Shown: positions 49,513 to 63,400 of the stretch, piece after piece
How the letters are laid out: every line of letters starts with the position of its first letter
Numbering within the stretch: the stretch's first letter is position 1
Origin: Diadema setosum
Taxonomy: Eukaryota; Echinodermata; Echinoidea; Diadematoida; Diadematidae
Length of the DNA: 64,000 nucleotides
Direction: 5' to 3'
Assembly: GCA_033980235.1 (NCBI GenBank)
Contig: CM067062.1
Coordinates: forward strand, 6,263,696 to 6,327,695
The notes under the pieces: model-generated
The model's input: the letters and a program-made list of their open reading frames with translations, nothing else
Told to the model about the DNA's origin: nothing
Database searches by the model: none
Program-made: the position numbers and the translations under genes

Positions 49513-49934
49513 ACAGTCTGTTCTCAATCATCCGGCCATTTCTTATCCAGACTTTTCTGTCATCTGTTCATGCAGTAAAGACAACCCCCCCCCCCCAAAA
49601 AAAAAAAAAAAAAAAAAAGATTTCAAACTTAATTCAAACTGCTACAAAACTCACACGATGTACATATTGTATTCCAAACAGAAATATGTTATGAATAATT
49701 ATTTCAATTTGAATGTTTCAATTTCCGTAACAAAAAGACTATAATTTAAAAGGAGGCTAGCATACATGTAGATTACATTACTGCTGCAGTGTTTATGCAA
49801 CCTACCTAGCTACCACTGGGTTGGCAGCTCCCTGTGCATGGACATAAACATTATGTTTCTCCCATATCCAGCTGAATAGCTTGTCCCGACAGGTGTCGGT
49901 CCCCGACATGGCCAGATGACGGAGGTTGGACTGT
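49513..49934. mobile_element. Pogo-like MITE with TA flanks
   Basis: CAGTCTGTTCTCAATCATCC at the left is mirrored at the right by GGATGACGG-like sequence ending GAGGTTGGACTG, with TA outside both ends. The interior has C and A homopolymers (49587-49619). Confidence 0.6.
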
Positions 49935-50700
49935 ATTTATGTGATTCTTTCTCCATAGAGCCATGATAGCTCCTCGCACCACCAGCATAAATCCCTTTCA
50001 CAAGCAGACGTCTAAAAATGAGTTGAGGTGATATTTGTGCTAGAAGCGTGGGCATTGCTTGCCAGCAGACAACTTAAAATTTCAATCAGCTGCATATGTG
50101 AAAACATGTCATGTGTAGCTATGTAATATACACATCATCAAAAGCTGTAGTGACTTCAAATAGTCCAGTCGTTTGTCACACTACAAAATTCAAAAGCTTA
50201 ACTCTATAGTCTGTCTGTCTACATTTCAACTTCCACACCCTGACTTGTTTAATCAATCAGTGTGTTTTTCTTCACTTTGCCCATAAGTTCTTACGAATGC
50301 TTTACCTTGAGTGTATCTCTAACTTTTCAGGCTTCCTATCTTTCAAGAATTTTCTGTCCTTTGTAATTTCTTTTTCCCTCTGTGTCTGTCACTCATGTTA
50401 TAATACCGTTCTCCCTGGTTTCAGTCTCGAGACTGATAATACTCCTACTACTCGAGTTTCTGATACATACCACACTTGTGATTATGTCCACACAATGCCT
50501 GCTCACACTCCACACATGTACTTAAGAATTTGACCATGACCTTTGACTTCCAATAAGCACGACATTTTACCACTCAATGGCACTTCTAAATTTTACACTC
50601 ATGTTCAGTCTCATTATGCTAATATGCAAGCATATTATGCAAGTACATACAGTCCTTGATGTTTGTCTTGTGACTCTCGATTTACTGTATACGCCATATA

Positions 50701-51626
50701 CAGTGGAAACTCGATATAACGAGATGGTCGGGACCGAGTCATTTTCCTCGTTATAGCCGATATCTCGTTATATCAGTAGGCATAAAAGAAGGCATAAAAT
50801 AAAGACATTAATTTGCACATGTGGGACTACACATCATATTTCAATCAATACTGAAAACTTGATATTGTGTGTGAGGGAATTACTCACCTTTATGGGTAAG
50901 AAGATGTTTTTGCCAAGGAAATCCAATATCAAGAATGTGTTTCTTATTAATTGTAGATGTTTGAATTTGTAAATTTATATAGCTTGCGATTGTATCAAGA
51001 TCGTCTGTGGATTGGTATGTGGTTATCGTATGGGTGTGTGTTGTGTGGAAAGCTTGAATATGGTCTGCACAATGCTGTGTGTGTATGTGACACATACTGT
51101 ATGTACATTATGACTGCGTGTGTGTGAAGACGGGGAATTCCCTAAGTAGAAGGCCAATCACAGCATCAGATTGCCTCACACCTGTTAAACGTCATAATGA
51201 TGTCATGCATACAATGGCCGTCCCACCACATTTTCTGTATGTATCAGTGTGCGTGCACACACACACTTCACACGTACAACATGCAGTGCTAGCTGGAGTG
51301 CATTGAAGAAAATGATTATGTGTGTACAAGACAGTTTTTGGCGCATCAAGCTTTACAATCTCGGAAGATGATAGCACAGGCGAAGTAAAGCTTTACCGAA
51401 GGCATTTTGCTTTACCTCGCTATAGCAGGTTTGATTTACTATGTTTTTCTTTGTTTGGAAGTCACAAAATTTATCTCGTTATAGCAGTTATTTCGTTATA
51501 GCCGATCTCGCTATAAGAGTAGCATTTTACATAGACTTGTGTGGAAGGAAATTTGGGACCGAGAAAATTTCCTCGTTATAACCGATATCTCGTTATAGCA
51601 GTGTTCGTTATACCGAGTTTCCCCTG
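50701..51626. mobile_element. Larger pogo/Tigger-like non-autonomous element with TA duplication
   Basis: CAGTGGAAACTCGATATAAC at the left and inverted CAGGGGAAACTCGGTATAAC at the right are flanked by TA (50699-50700 and 51627-51628). Sub-terminal CTCGTTATAGCCGATATCTC repeats occur on both sides. No transposase frame is seen in the 0.9-kb body. Confidence 0.75.
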
Positions 51627-51852
51627 TATTTCGCGAGTCTAAATTTTCACGAATAAGGACTTCCCGACAATTTTGCGAGTGGTTAAATTCACGATCGTGG
51701 AGTCGTGTACTGAACGAAGAAATGGATGTGTACGTCACATTCATATCGGTATTAGAGTCAATAATTTCGTGTGTTTTTAATTTCGCGAATTGCAGCTGAC
51801 TCGCGAAATTCGCGAAAATAAAAACCTCGCGAAATATTCGGTGTATACAGCA
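51627..51852. mobile_element. Fold-back MITE of the CGCGAAA family, copy 2
   Basis: TATTTCGCGAGTCTAAATTT is mirrored by ACCTCGCGAAATATTCGG. It abuts the preceding pogo-like element directly, sharing the TA. Confidence 0.75.
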
Positions 51853-52567
51853 TAGCACACGTTGTTACACTTCAAACTTTCACCAGATCTTTGACCTTCA
51901 ACTGATCTTAACCAATACCTAAACGTGTGCAATGTGGGTTTCCTTGCCTAACAATGATTAATTGTAACCTTGACCCTATTTACAACTTCTGACCTCATTA
52001 CCCGAAATCTCACTGGTTCACATCTGTCCAATTATGCATACAACCACGCGCACATCAAGTTTCATGGTTATGTGTACTCCAGTTATGTGTATAAATGAGA
52101 ACTAAACCACCGCAGAGGTGGGAAGTTCTGCAATCACTAGGCCTCATTAGTGTCACCTTGTGGCTGAAAAATTACATAGAAATGTTTAAATTAGATGTTC
52201 CTGGTCTATCCCTGATAGACAATGACAGCATCCTGTCACATGGACCATAACCAGTGAAATTAGGGCAGGTAAATGACTTCCTGATTTCGACACCCATCCC
52301 ATTAAAGTGAGAAAACGTGACCACTTGCATCAACAACTTGCGGGAACACAAACTTCTGACTATCTGAAGTATCATATTTTGCAAGTGCAGAACAATTGTT
52401 GGTGTATCCCTGCATAAAAGACATGCACTATAATCCAATGCTTGGATTTCCCGGAAATAATTTATGAATGGTATCTTGCCAAGCCTGCTGGCTAAACAGC
52501 CCAGAGGGATGAATCAATGCTGGGAGGAGCTCTAAGATTCAAACTCTCTAGCTGATTGTAAGAGAGA

Positions 52568-52710
52568 GAGAGAGTGAGAGAGAGATATATATACAGATAT
52601 AGATAGATAGATAGATAGATAGATAAAAAGATAGATAGATAGAAAGATAGATAGATAGAAAGAAAGATGGATAAAAAGATAGACAGATAGATATATAGAT
52701 AGACAGATAA

Positions 52711-52743
<33 letters not shown>

Positions 52744-52795
52744 AAGATAGATAGATAGAAAGAAAGATAGATATATAGATAGATAGAGAGAGAGA
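52568..52795. repeat. (GATA)n microsatellite with variant units
   Basis: Repeated GATA/AGAT with GAAA, AAAA and GACA variants, flanked by GA runs. Confidence 0.95.
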
Positions 52796-53884
52796 GGAAG
52801 GAGAAAACCAGGAGAGAGGGTATAGAAAACAGGGAGGGAGAGTGAGTCAGAAGAACACGAAGTGTCTTGTGCAAGATTAGCAATAATTTTTTAGCACACC
52901 ACGTGATTACTGGTCGTTTTACAGTGCATAGTAATACCACAACATGACAGTAAGATATAGAACAAGGCCATGCTCACAGAAATAAAACATGTGACCATGG
53001 ATCGGATGTAAGAACAGGAGAAGACAGAGCAAATCAGTGTAAAGTGTTATCAAGAAACTTAAAGAAACAAAATCATCCCCACCTCACTGGTGCCAAGGAC
53101 AACACCCAGCTTGATCTGATGCATCTCCTGCTAGGCGTATCATACAGGCTACATCATGCACCATTTGACAGGGACATGTCTTCCCTTGTCTAGACAACAT
53201 GTTGGACACATGTCATCATTCACTCTGTGAATAATCCTCACTTGACAACCAGAGAGGCACAAACTTACTCTTCTAGGATTCTGAGTTGTTTACTATCACT
53301 CTTTCCAATTCCATTTTTCCTCTACATTGTAATACATATTCATTTTGAGTGGTTCTCATGGAAACTCCCAAGCTATAAACCCTGTATAGGACGCTGACTG
53401 TTTTCAACCACTTTCAATTCTATTTAGAAGGGTGTCAACATGCAGACACACAGGCTGATGGTGTATCTAAGCTCATCTGGTGCACACTATTTTCATTTGG
53501 GCACCTGAGGGTCACAAAATGTGTGAGCCAACACAAACACACATACAAGAAGTAAATCTCTCTACTCAAAACAGAGAATTGTGTACTTTGGCATTTGCCC
53601 CCTTCTGGTTCTAAATTGACAATGAATGTTGTGTAAGACATGCCCATCACAGATGGATACAACCTCCTTAAAGTCCTTTTTCTTTATCATCTGTAAGTTG
53701 CTAACACTGTATTGTGCTGGATATGCACCATCTCTATATGAAAGTGCATGGGACTACATATGTACAAGCACTTTAAAAAAAAAAAAAAAAAAAGATCTCT
53801 GCCCGAATGGCAAACTAGAGGCTAATGCTACTAATGTCTGTCTAGAGCTGGCCTGCCTGCCTGCCCACGAGGGCGCCTCCACTG

Positions 53885-55055
53885 CTACGTGTTGTCCGGA
53901 GCCTCTTTGCTGAAGTAGGGCGCTGACTCGTTGACGAGGAGAGTGTGGCAGACATCGCAGACCGGCATCTTCCGCCTCCTGGGCCCGCTCTCCACCGCCT
54001 TGCCGAGGCAGTCTGGGCAGAAGATCTTGCCGCAGTGCTTGCAGTGGTGCTGTGGGAAGTGTTTTTCAGAGACGAAGAGATGAATATTGGCAATTATGCT
54101 GTGCTCACACATGACATAGTAATATGCAGCATAGAGACAGAAATTCTACCAGTCTTCATGGAGACTTGTACAGTGGAATTTCGCTACAAAGAGGTTGGAT
54201 GTAACAAAACACCCACGTAACAAGATGATTTTGCCGTTCCAAATTCTTTATATGTGTTTATTTTTGTACACTGATAGAGTGAGAAACTTGATGAAGGAAT
54301 CTAATTGTCATGGCTTTTATATCCTTGATATTACGAGGTTCCCCTGGATTACTATTGCAGCTCAAACTAATCTGGGGACCATTGCATTTCGCCATTTTTG
54401 GTCTCCTTCATTGTAGTCAACGATAAACATAGCAATTTCCCTAGGTGTGCTGCATATCCAGTCTAATAATACTGAAGTTCCTCACCCTTATCTCTGTTCT
54501 GCCTCACAGTTAAAGTTCATGAGTAGTACAGCCTAACACCGTGGCTCACCTATTCATAACAATCTGTCCTCATAAGGCAAAAACAATTATGAATAAATGC
54601 TGACTATATAGGAAAACATAGCAATCCCTTTGAGGCCGCTGAAGACAGACATGGCATAGTATGGCTAAATGGCCCATAGACTGCTGTTTACGCCATATAT
54701 TTTGTGAGGTTTTTATTTTTGAGAAATTTGTGAGTTGGGTGCTATTTGCAAATTGCACAACACGCAAAATTATTGCCTCTGATCCTGACATAAATGTGAC
54801 ATGCATGCACACATTTCTCAGTTTATTATTGTACTCTATGATCACAAATCTAACCACTCGCGAAATTGTCGGGAAATCTTGATTCGCGAAAAATTAGACT
54901 TGCTATATTGTGTATAAAGTAATCAGAGAAAGGCATCATACCTTTTTCTTCTTGCTAGCCCCAAAGGCTGTCCGACATTTATTGCACTTGTCCACATCGT
55001 CTTCGTGTTGCCATCTCACTTCATTGTCCTTTTGCCTGATCATCTCAAGTTGGAC
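53885..55055 (-). CDS. RABEP1: FYVE zinc-finger exons of the rabaptin gene
   Basis: Two exons (55055-54942 and 54049-53885) together encode the PI3P-binding type finger. All eight zinc ligands are present: Cys426, 429, 443, 446, 451, 454, 471 and 474, counted from the first codon in the window. The exon boundary falls just before HHC, so the basic core KKHHCKHCG is made from both exons. It differs from the canonical signature in three places. WxxD is WQHED, the arginine after HHC is lysine, and RVC is PVC. A 14-residue acidic and polar tail ends in APDNT. Confidence 0.9.
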
Positions 55056-57394
55056 CTTGGAAAAAATATAATTCATCATTGTGATAATCATTGTTGTAAG
55101 GGAGACTCCTCTCCTTATATCAGCTGAGTCAACAGTACAGTTAAACAAACAGTAAGGTACATTGAGAGAGCTTCATCAAACTTTTTCTTTTTTTATAAAG
55201 GGAATTCGGGACCAACTAAAAGTAAGTCGAAATTAAAATGAACATTAGGGAATTTATGAAATAGTGAAGTTTCACTAATTTTCAAAACACAGTTTTTCAA
55301 CAGTCAATATGAATATGCAAATGATAGGTTAATGATGTCTTCTACTGACAATTTTTCTACTGATCAAGTACAAAAAAAAACAAAAAAAAAAACCTTAAGA
55401 AAATTAAATTTCCTTTTCTTTCACATATTCGTATCAACTGTTTGGAACTGATTCCCCCAAACTAGTAAAACTTTACACAATTTCATATTGCTGTGCTTAA
55501 TATTACGTTTTACTCTTTCATTAACCTGCGCCATGACATAACTTCCCTATAAACGCTGGAAGTTGTAGATTCAAGTTTCTTTATACTTTACAGACACAGT
55601 GATATCGGATACTATCATACATGTAAATCACATAATGCAATGATGTCACTGTCTCAAAACTCTTTCATTTGTATGTATTATCATAAAATCAATTTGTGTT
55701 CAAAATGTACTTATAATATTTACTTCGTAACAAATAATAATTATGAAACGTTGCAAAAATTCTAAACTCAGAGTGTTACAATGTACAGTGTAAATGAATC
55801 TTCTACTGATTATTTCATGAAAAGAAACGTAGTAAAGATTTGTAAATAAACTGCAGTATAAAATGTATGATGTATCAGTGCTCACCGAGGGAGCACAGAC
55901 CTTCTTCATTGCATCATTTTCTAGTTGACTCACCTGTAGTGACTGAGATAACTTGACAAAGTCCATCTGAACGGCCTCCGAGTTGACCAGGTCTGCCTGT
56001 AAGTTCTGCACCTTGCTCTTCTGCTCTTGTAGGTCTGTCTCGAGCTTGAGCTAGGTGTCAAGAGGGGCAATCAGGCACACACATCCTCAATAGCATTAAT
56101 TACACATCTCAATCATAGCGTTTTGCTATGACGCAGGCAAACACAGCTTATGGTAACCACATCACTATTACCTTCCCTTATCCTCACCATGAATGATGGA
56201 AAAAAACAAACAAACAATAAAAACAATCTCTGAATGCCACATCAAGCAAGTATGCTCGGAAACCAGAATAACATGGTCACTTTTACACACAAAAAAAACA
56301 AAAACAAAAAAAAAAAACAAAAAAAAACTAAACAAGGGAAGACAATTAAAAAAACACAAAAATTATAAGTAAACTTTGTGCATTTTTGTCATACTTAGAG
56401 TCAAGATGGCTGGGATTATGCTATCACTGTAAAAACTTCCTAACCCAGTCCCTACATTACTCCAGTTGCCGCACCTACATGAACTCTCCATGCACAAGGA
56501 TATGTCATACTACGCTCCAGATCAGAGCACCACAGAATGTCTTCCTTACCCAGAACACTAGAAAGAACACGAACCATCCTCCCACTGAACACTGTACTAG
56601 TAACCTCACCATCCCTGGAGGCCTTCCGCCATCCACTAACGGAAGGCAGTGGATGAGTCCCTGGACTGCATTTAGTCGCACTGTAAAATGTATTCTGCAA
56701 ATGCACTTCAACCACTGTGGTTCACACATGCACACACACACACCCAAAGTTTGCAAGAATCTTCAAGATTGAAGGAGGCAGACTAAACCGTAAGAAGAAG
56801 AACTCTCACCTTTGCCATGCCCAGATCCTCCACCTGGTCCTTGAGGGCTGTGATGATCTCTTTAGACTTGCTTTGTAGCGTCTTTTTGGACTCCTGGAGT
56901 TCCTTCAAGCTGTCCTCCGCCTCAGCCCGTGCCTTCTTCTCCTTCCCATGTTCCTCCCGCAAGCTACGCAGCATCACTGGCAACAACAAAATACAGCATG
57001 GTTATCTTCACTGGTGTTCATGCAACCATGGTATTGAGCCCTTTTCTGAACAAGATGAGTCAACAGTCACTACATTATTCATCACTGTTATTTTCAATAC
57101 GTGATTATTTTACCATAAGTTATCTCCAAGTTAAAATAGCCATTACATATCAACCTCAGGTACTGGTAACATGCCAGATTTTGGCATCTATCCTCATGTA
57201 TCCGTCCATCCATCTATTAACCTGCCAAACAATCAGTCGATCAATCTGTTCATTGGTACGTCAAAAAAACAGAAATCCTATCTATCCATCGATCTATCCA
57301 TTTATCAGCTGAAATCCATCCATCTAACCGTTATTGTAACTGTAATATCCTCCCATCATATCTATATACCGTTAGTATCTATCCATCTATATTC

Positions 57395-57443
<49 letters not shown>

Positions 57444-60400
57444 ATATATATATCTATTTAATCCATCTATCTTTTCTATATATCTATCTATACATCTTAT
57501 CTTAAATATCTATTTATAAATCTATCTATTATAAATCTATCTTAAATATCTATTTATAAATCTATCTATCTATCTATCTATCTATATACTGTAAAAGTGG
57601 TTTCTTTCGCGTACAGAAACTTTCGCGGTTTCCATCAGTGCCGACTTTTTCGCATATTTAAATTCGCGGTCGGTAATGATAGCGTTGTAACAAGCGACGA
57701 GTTCAAAACATTTTCGCGTGATGTTAAATTTGCGGTTCAACCTCAAAGCGCGAAAATAAAACCACCGCGAAAGAAACCACTTTTACGGTATCTATCTATT
57801 GATCAATCTATTACTCTATCTATATGCTATCTGTCTATCTGTCTATCTATCTATCTATCTATCTATCTCTTCTTACACAGCTCCTCCTTGTAGTCATCCA
57901 GCTCAGTCTGGTAGGTATCCTCCATCGTCATGCGCTGATGCTGCTCTGACTCCAGCTGCTCCCGAGTGAAGCTCAGCTCACTCCTCAGGGAGCTTTCTGT
58001 GTGGTCTGCGTTCACACGTACAGTAATGATGTCCTCGCGGTACTTCAGGCACAGCCTCTCAAGCTCCTGCAAACCAGTGGGTGTGAACGTGTCCAAACAT
58101 CATTATCCAGCACGCACAGTATTACTATTGAAGACATCACTGCTGAAATATCATATGTGCGTGTGAGAGGGGGAGGGGATAGGATGGGGTTCAGGACAGT
58201 GAGTGGTAATGCTCCCAAACATTTACAGGGAAAAAACACACACACAACTGGTTCACGGAAATTGATCCAACTAAAGCATTATGCACTCTTTTCAATAAAG
58301 CTTGTACCAGTAATTGCTCTCTGACATTATCAAAGGGCAGTGTCATTTTCGACCATAGGCCACAAACAAACATCCCTAACATTACATAAAAACACACCAC
58401 AGATGAAAACCGAGATTCTACCATGATTTTAACACGAGTTATTTTGTCTCCCACTACCACCTATGATTGAGCCAACTTGCTCTGCCCTGCCCTGGTTTTG
58501 TTCTGGTGCATTAGTGGAAATATCTGTAAGAGGAGACTTTGTATTTCATTAATTTCCATGGCGGATGTATTTACCTCTAGCGCTGTGGGCAAGACAAATG
58601 GTTCAGAACTCTGGATGGACTGATGGAGGGATCTCTTGGCACTCAAACTGTCATTCTCCTTCTGCAGTTTTGTAACCTTCATGGAGGAGATAAAGAAGAA
58701 AATACAAATGAAAGCTTCTACATCATTGTGCATCTCATCGTTCCATGCAGTGCAAACTCACTGGCGAGAGAAGTAATTTCACTCTAAGACTCCAGATTAT
58801 CAGTGATTCACAGCATTCGTATGGCACCATAAATCTGTTTAAAATATATTCAAAGATGCGATGAAAGATGAGATTCCAAAGCAAGATCACACTGCTGATC
58901 TTTCTAAATAGTTCCAAGAAGAAAATCAACTTCATTACCCCATAATTTTTTGTAGAATTACAAAGAAAACACAAGTTGCCATACTTAGTAAGTCCTTTTC
59001 AGGACATGCGGCCTTTTGATACATTTTGGAAATTTGTGTACTTTACATGTATGTTGCTCATCCATGTGATTAAGATTATGGTAGAATTTTGTAATCAATC
59101 ATTAGTTAGATGTATTTGCACAGTTTCTTTCAACATGAGTATTTATTATTCAATATCTCAATCCTCACAGTTGCCACACCTCCACTCACCTCCTGATAAA
59201 GCTGTTCTCTTGATTCAAATAGAATTTGCTACAAAGAGAGAAAGAACAAAGAAAAAGAAGGCTGAAATATCACTCACAAAAACATAAGCCTCATGATACA
59301 CGTACTATACTAACCCAAAGCAGCCATATGTGTTAATTGAGTACAAAAACGATATTGGTAGAGAAGGAACACATTTGAATGTACTGACTCTATACCTCAT
59401 TCATGCCTACGAGGCAATAAAAATTGTCTAGTTTCACCAACACACAAAGTTTGTAACTATCATTAGGAAGTTTTATTAGTCGTTTATATAAAATAAGATT
59501 CAACATGTACTATATTCCACATTATCATTCATTTCTGCATATTACTTTTGAAATTTCAACTTGCTAACATAAAGAAGACATTTCAGGGGATGCTCATGTA
59601 ATAATTACCATTAAAAAAAATATTAAAAAAAAAAACAGAGGAAAAAGTGTGTGGAAAAGATGAATTTACCATTTGGGAATGTATTTCACTCTGTGATTTC
59701 AAATACTGCTGCTGTAGTGTGGACAGGAGCTGCTCCGATTCTGAATTCTTGGTGGTCAGTGTGGTGATCTGGAGAACATAAATTTGGCATGCTCTATTTA
59801 TGTAGATTCTGTTCTAGCACAACCAAGTATACATATCAACATACATTACCATCAATTCTCATATTATGATAGAGCTTGATGAAGTGAATACTTCAAGGAT
59901 GTAATATGTCTTAATGAGTATGATGCATTCTCAAGTCTTCGCATTCTCAAGTCTTCAACATTCCAAAGTAATCATTCCTTATGTGGAAACCATCAACACA
60001 TCAAGGAAATCTCATCTGACGTATTCAAATAATAATGATGATAATAAGATGTTCATTAATACAGCACTCTAATAGAAAAGAAATCAGTGAAAGAAAATAA
60101 AAACTTGACAAATAGATTGGCATACAATGACAGAAAATATATAACACAACAATGATACACAGAGAGATTATCACCATTAAGACAGATAATGGGCTGTCTT
60201 TCTATCATTTTGAAAGGAAAGCCTCAATATTTGTAACAATGGTCTTGGATTCACTGCTGTAACACACATACAGCATGGACTGCAAACTTTCTACTCCATA
60301 GAGGCACACTGGGTTCAGACTCCACCTTGATGTACAAAGAATGAGGATGGCATGACTTTCTGTGTCAGGATAGATGTGGTGGCATCCAAACTTCATACAT

Positions 60401-63400
60401 CACAGATTGTTGTAGAATATGATGTTGAACTTTTGGCTACAGCACAGAGGAAAATATATCTGGTCGACTGGATATTCCGAACTTCAAAATTGGAAAAGGT
60501 TTAGTGGGAATGTGGCATGTTCTCACAAAAGACATCTGTCCATTGAGGCAAAATCTTTGAGCTGGGACCCCACACCTATGACTGAGACAATAGAAGTTTT
60601 CTAAGAGGTGATACCGAGTTGAAAAGATACCAGGACTGATGTCTGATGTATTGTATTGTATTGTCTTGTGTGGTATTGCACTGTATTGTATTGTATTTTT
60701 GTTTTTACCTTTTCCTTTTTTCTATTTTCTTTGATATTATCCTGGAGAAAGCAGCAAGCGCTCTGAGTAGTTTGTAATTAGATATAGCGCTATATAAGAA
60801 ATTACTTATTATCATTATTATCATTATTATTATTATTATTATTATGTCTAACCTGAGTCTGTGCATCTTCAGCAGCATTTTTCAGGCTCTCCTCCAACTC
60901 TGACCGCATCTTCTGCTCCCTCAGCACATTGTCAATCTCCTGCTCCAGTTGCTGCAGGAGAACAATATTATCACATGATCAGGTATGATTAGATATGGTT
61001 AGACAATGGTTATATTTTAATTCATATTTGCTTTGTTACGTGATGTCCTGCACTTGTTGATGTTACATTGGCTTTGTAATTCAACTATGTAATATACAGT
61101 ACCATTACACTGCACCTTGAGCACTTACAGAAGGTGGATACGGCACCTTACAAATACACCCTTCATTACTTTCACTATACACCCAGGAAAAGGAGATCAT
61201 AGTAAATGCATGTGTGCAAAATGTGGGATGATGGATATTCGTGCATACATACATTATTACTTTCATCACCAAAAATTGGCCAGCCATCTCACCTTATAAT
61301 AATTCATTTTTGCTCTGTCCATGATAAGTTTCAATTCATAATCACTCATCTCTTCCACACAATTGTAAAACCCTTTTTTTTATCAAAAGCAACAGCAAAA
61401 AAGAATCATGACTACTCACCATTTCCTTCAAATATGCTGGTTTTACTAATGAATGGAAATCATATATTTCTTCTTCTTCATTTTTTTCTGGTCCCTGAAG
61501 GCCTTGTAGTTAGCTATTCTATCTACTCATTCCTGTTTGACACATTTTAGTCCAGTTAGCAAGCAGTAGTATGCAAATAATGCACATCACACAGGGTGTC
61601 GGTAAGACCCCGTTTACAGTGCAGGGCTGGGCCGCGGCTCAGCCACGGCCGAGCCCTCCTTTATTTCAGCAAGAGGCCAAATGCGGGGCCAAAATTGGCC
61701 GTGCATTTGGCCACGCTCTAGAGGTGGTCTTTTCTCAGTGTAAACGCAAACTGGGCCAAATGCGTGGCCAATTTTAGTCTGGCTTCCAGACCTTTGCTCG
61801 TACTTTCGCTACTCAGGATATTAACCCCCCCCCCTCAACGTCAAAAGTAGTATAGTTTAAGGTGGTTTTGTCCTGCAAAGGATTTTTCCTTCAGCAAAGG
61901 CCTTTGCCAGAACGGCGACTTCGTCGCCATGGAATCCAGTTGGCAAAGGGTCTGAAAACCAGACTATACCAAATTGCGTTTGTTTACAAGCAGAGCGCCG
62001 CTACGACAAAATATTGAAAGGTTTGAATTAAAGGCGTGGCCGAGCCCGGCAGTGTAAACGGACAAAATTGCAGGGCTCGGCCCCGTAATTGAGGCTGGGC
62101 TCGGCCGCGGCTCGGCCCAGCCCCGCACTGTAAATGGGGTCTTTGAATTATTCATCTGATAGTAACTTTGGAATAGTTTGAAACATAGGAGGTGAAGTGG
62201 TTGTTAGTATCAGTCAATACATACCACTGTTCTGCAAAACATAAATTTGGCCTTTCACCAAAATAGAAGACTAGTCATTGAATCGTTTGATAAGGATCCT
62301 TATCACCATTTTATGACTGGTGCTACGCCTCTACATAAAAAAAAAAACAACAACAACAACAACAAAATATGAGAGAGTGATAGTAGCAAGGTCCATCATG
62401 GCCTACCAGTCTGAGACTCTTGGTAGACTCTGTGGCCTCCAGGTACTTGGTCTGAACTCCCTGCAGCTGCTGCTCGTAGTTTGTGCACATGTCACACGGC
62501 CGGCCAAGCTTCTCACGGGCAAATCGGATCTGGAAAGCAGAGGAAAAGGAGACAAAATGTCATTATCATTAATATTAGACACTTCTAGGAATCATTCTAA
62601 TCAGTATTAAGGCACTAATTTTTTTTCAGTCACTTTCTATTATCATTATCATATTTTGAGAGGGTGTGAGTGGTTGGTGGTGGTTGGAGAAGTTCTCGAA
62701 GGCTATAGTAAAGGGCGTAGTCCTCCATGTTTTAGAGGGGAAGAAATGAGGTGTTGGAATATCACTATAATGGTTAAATTATAAAAATGTCCTCGCTTAT
62801 GTGCCTGTGTGTTATGCCACTTTGCCCAGTTCTGTTCTCTGCAGATGTCATAATCACTGTCTTTAGCAGCTCTTGAGATGTGCAGATTATCGATATTGAA
62901 GAGTTTTGTTTACTGGTCTGTATCTCTCCTCACAAGATATGCTCAGACAAGTGAACTCTGCAAGGTGCTTTAGATGTGTTTATTCTCAAATACCTTGAAT
63001 ATCAAAACAAGTAGATTGTTGATGTGGTTGTTCACAGGAGAGGCAGAATGAACTCTCAAGAACCCCTCGCCGCTTTACTGAGAAATTCACTGTTGGATGC
63101 TAAAATAGGTCTATGATCTAGAAGGGCACCACACTGACTGAAAGACACACCTCGTCCTGAAGCTTTGTCCACTCCGTGTCACTGACAATCCTCTTTCCAG
63201 CCAGGAGTGAATGAAGGTCAGTCTTTGACCGGGCGCTGGCAAGGACACTCTTCATCTCTTCTGATTCAGGTGTTCCTGTACAGGGTAGGAGGTCAGAACA
63301 AAATCTTTATGAACAGTTTGATGCCCATCAGTAAAAAAAAAAACCAGTAACAATTGTCAAGAATTTAGGCTCTTATGCCAGGACATATTCTGTGATCTTG

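Larger units (their letters stand above)
44433..53884. other. Transposon-rich interval with no confirmed gene
   Basis: Apart from the MITEs, SINE and microsatellites listed, only weak candidates occur. One is a minus-strand 41-codon frame from 50055 that looks like a mitochondrial presequence. Another is a minus-strand exon-like end near 49425. Neither can be joined into a convincing gene. Confidence 0.45.

Noticed and set aside
55874..55933. Read-through of the rabaptin exon 10 frame beyond 55934
   Set aside because: A consensus GTGAGT donor at 55933 joins SLQ to VQLE in the next exon, as the family requires; the extension is intron.
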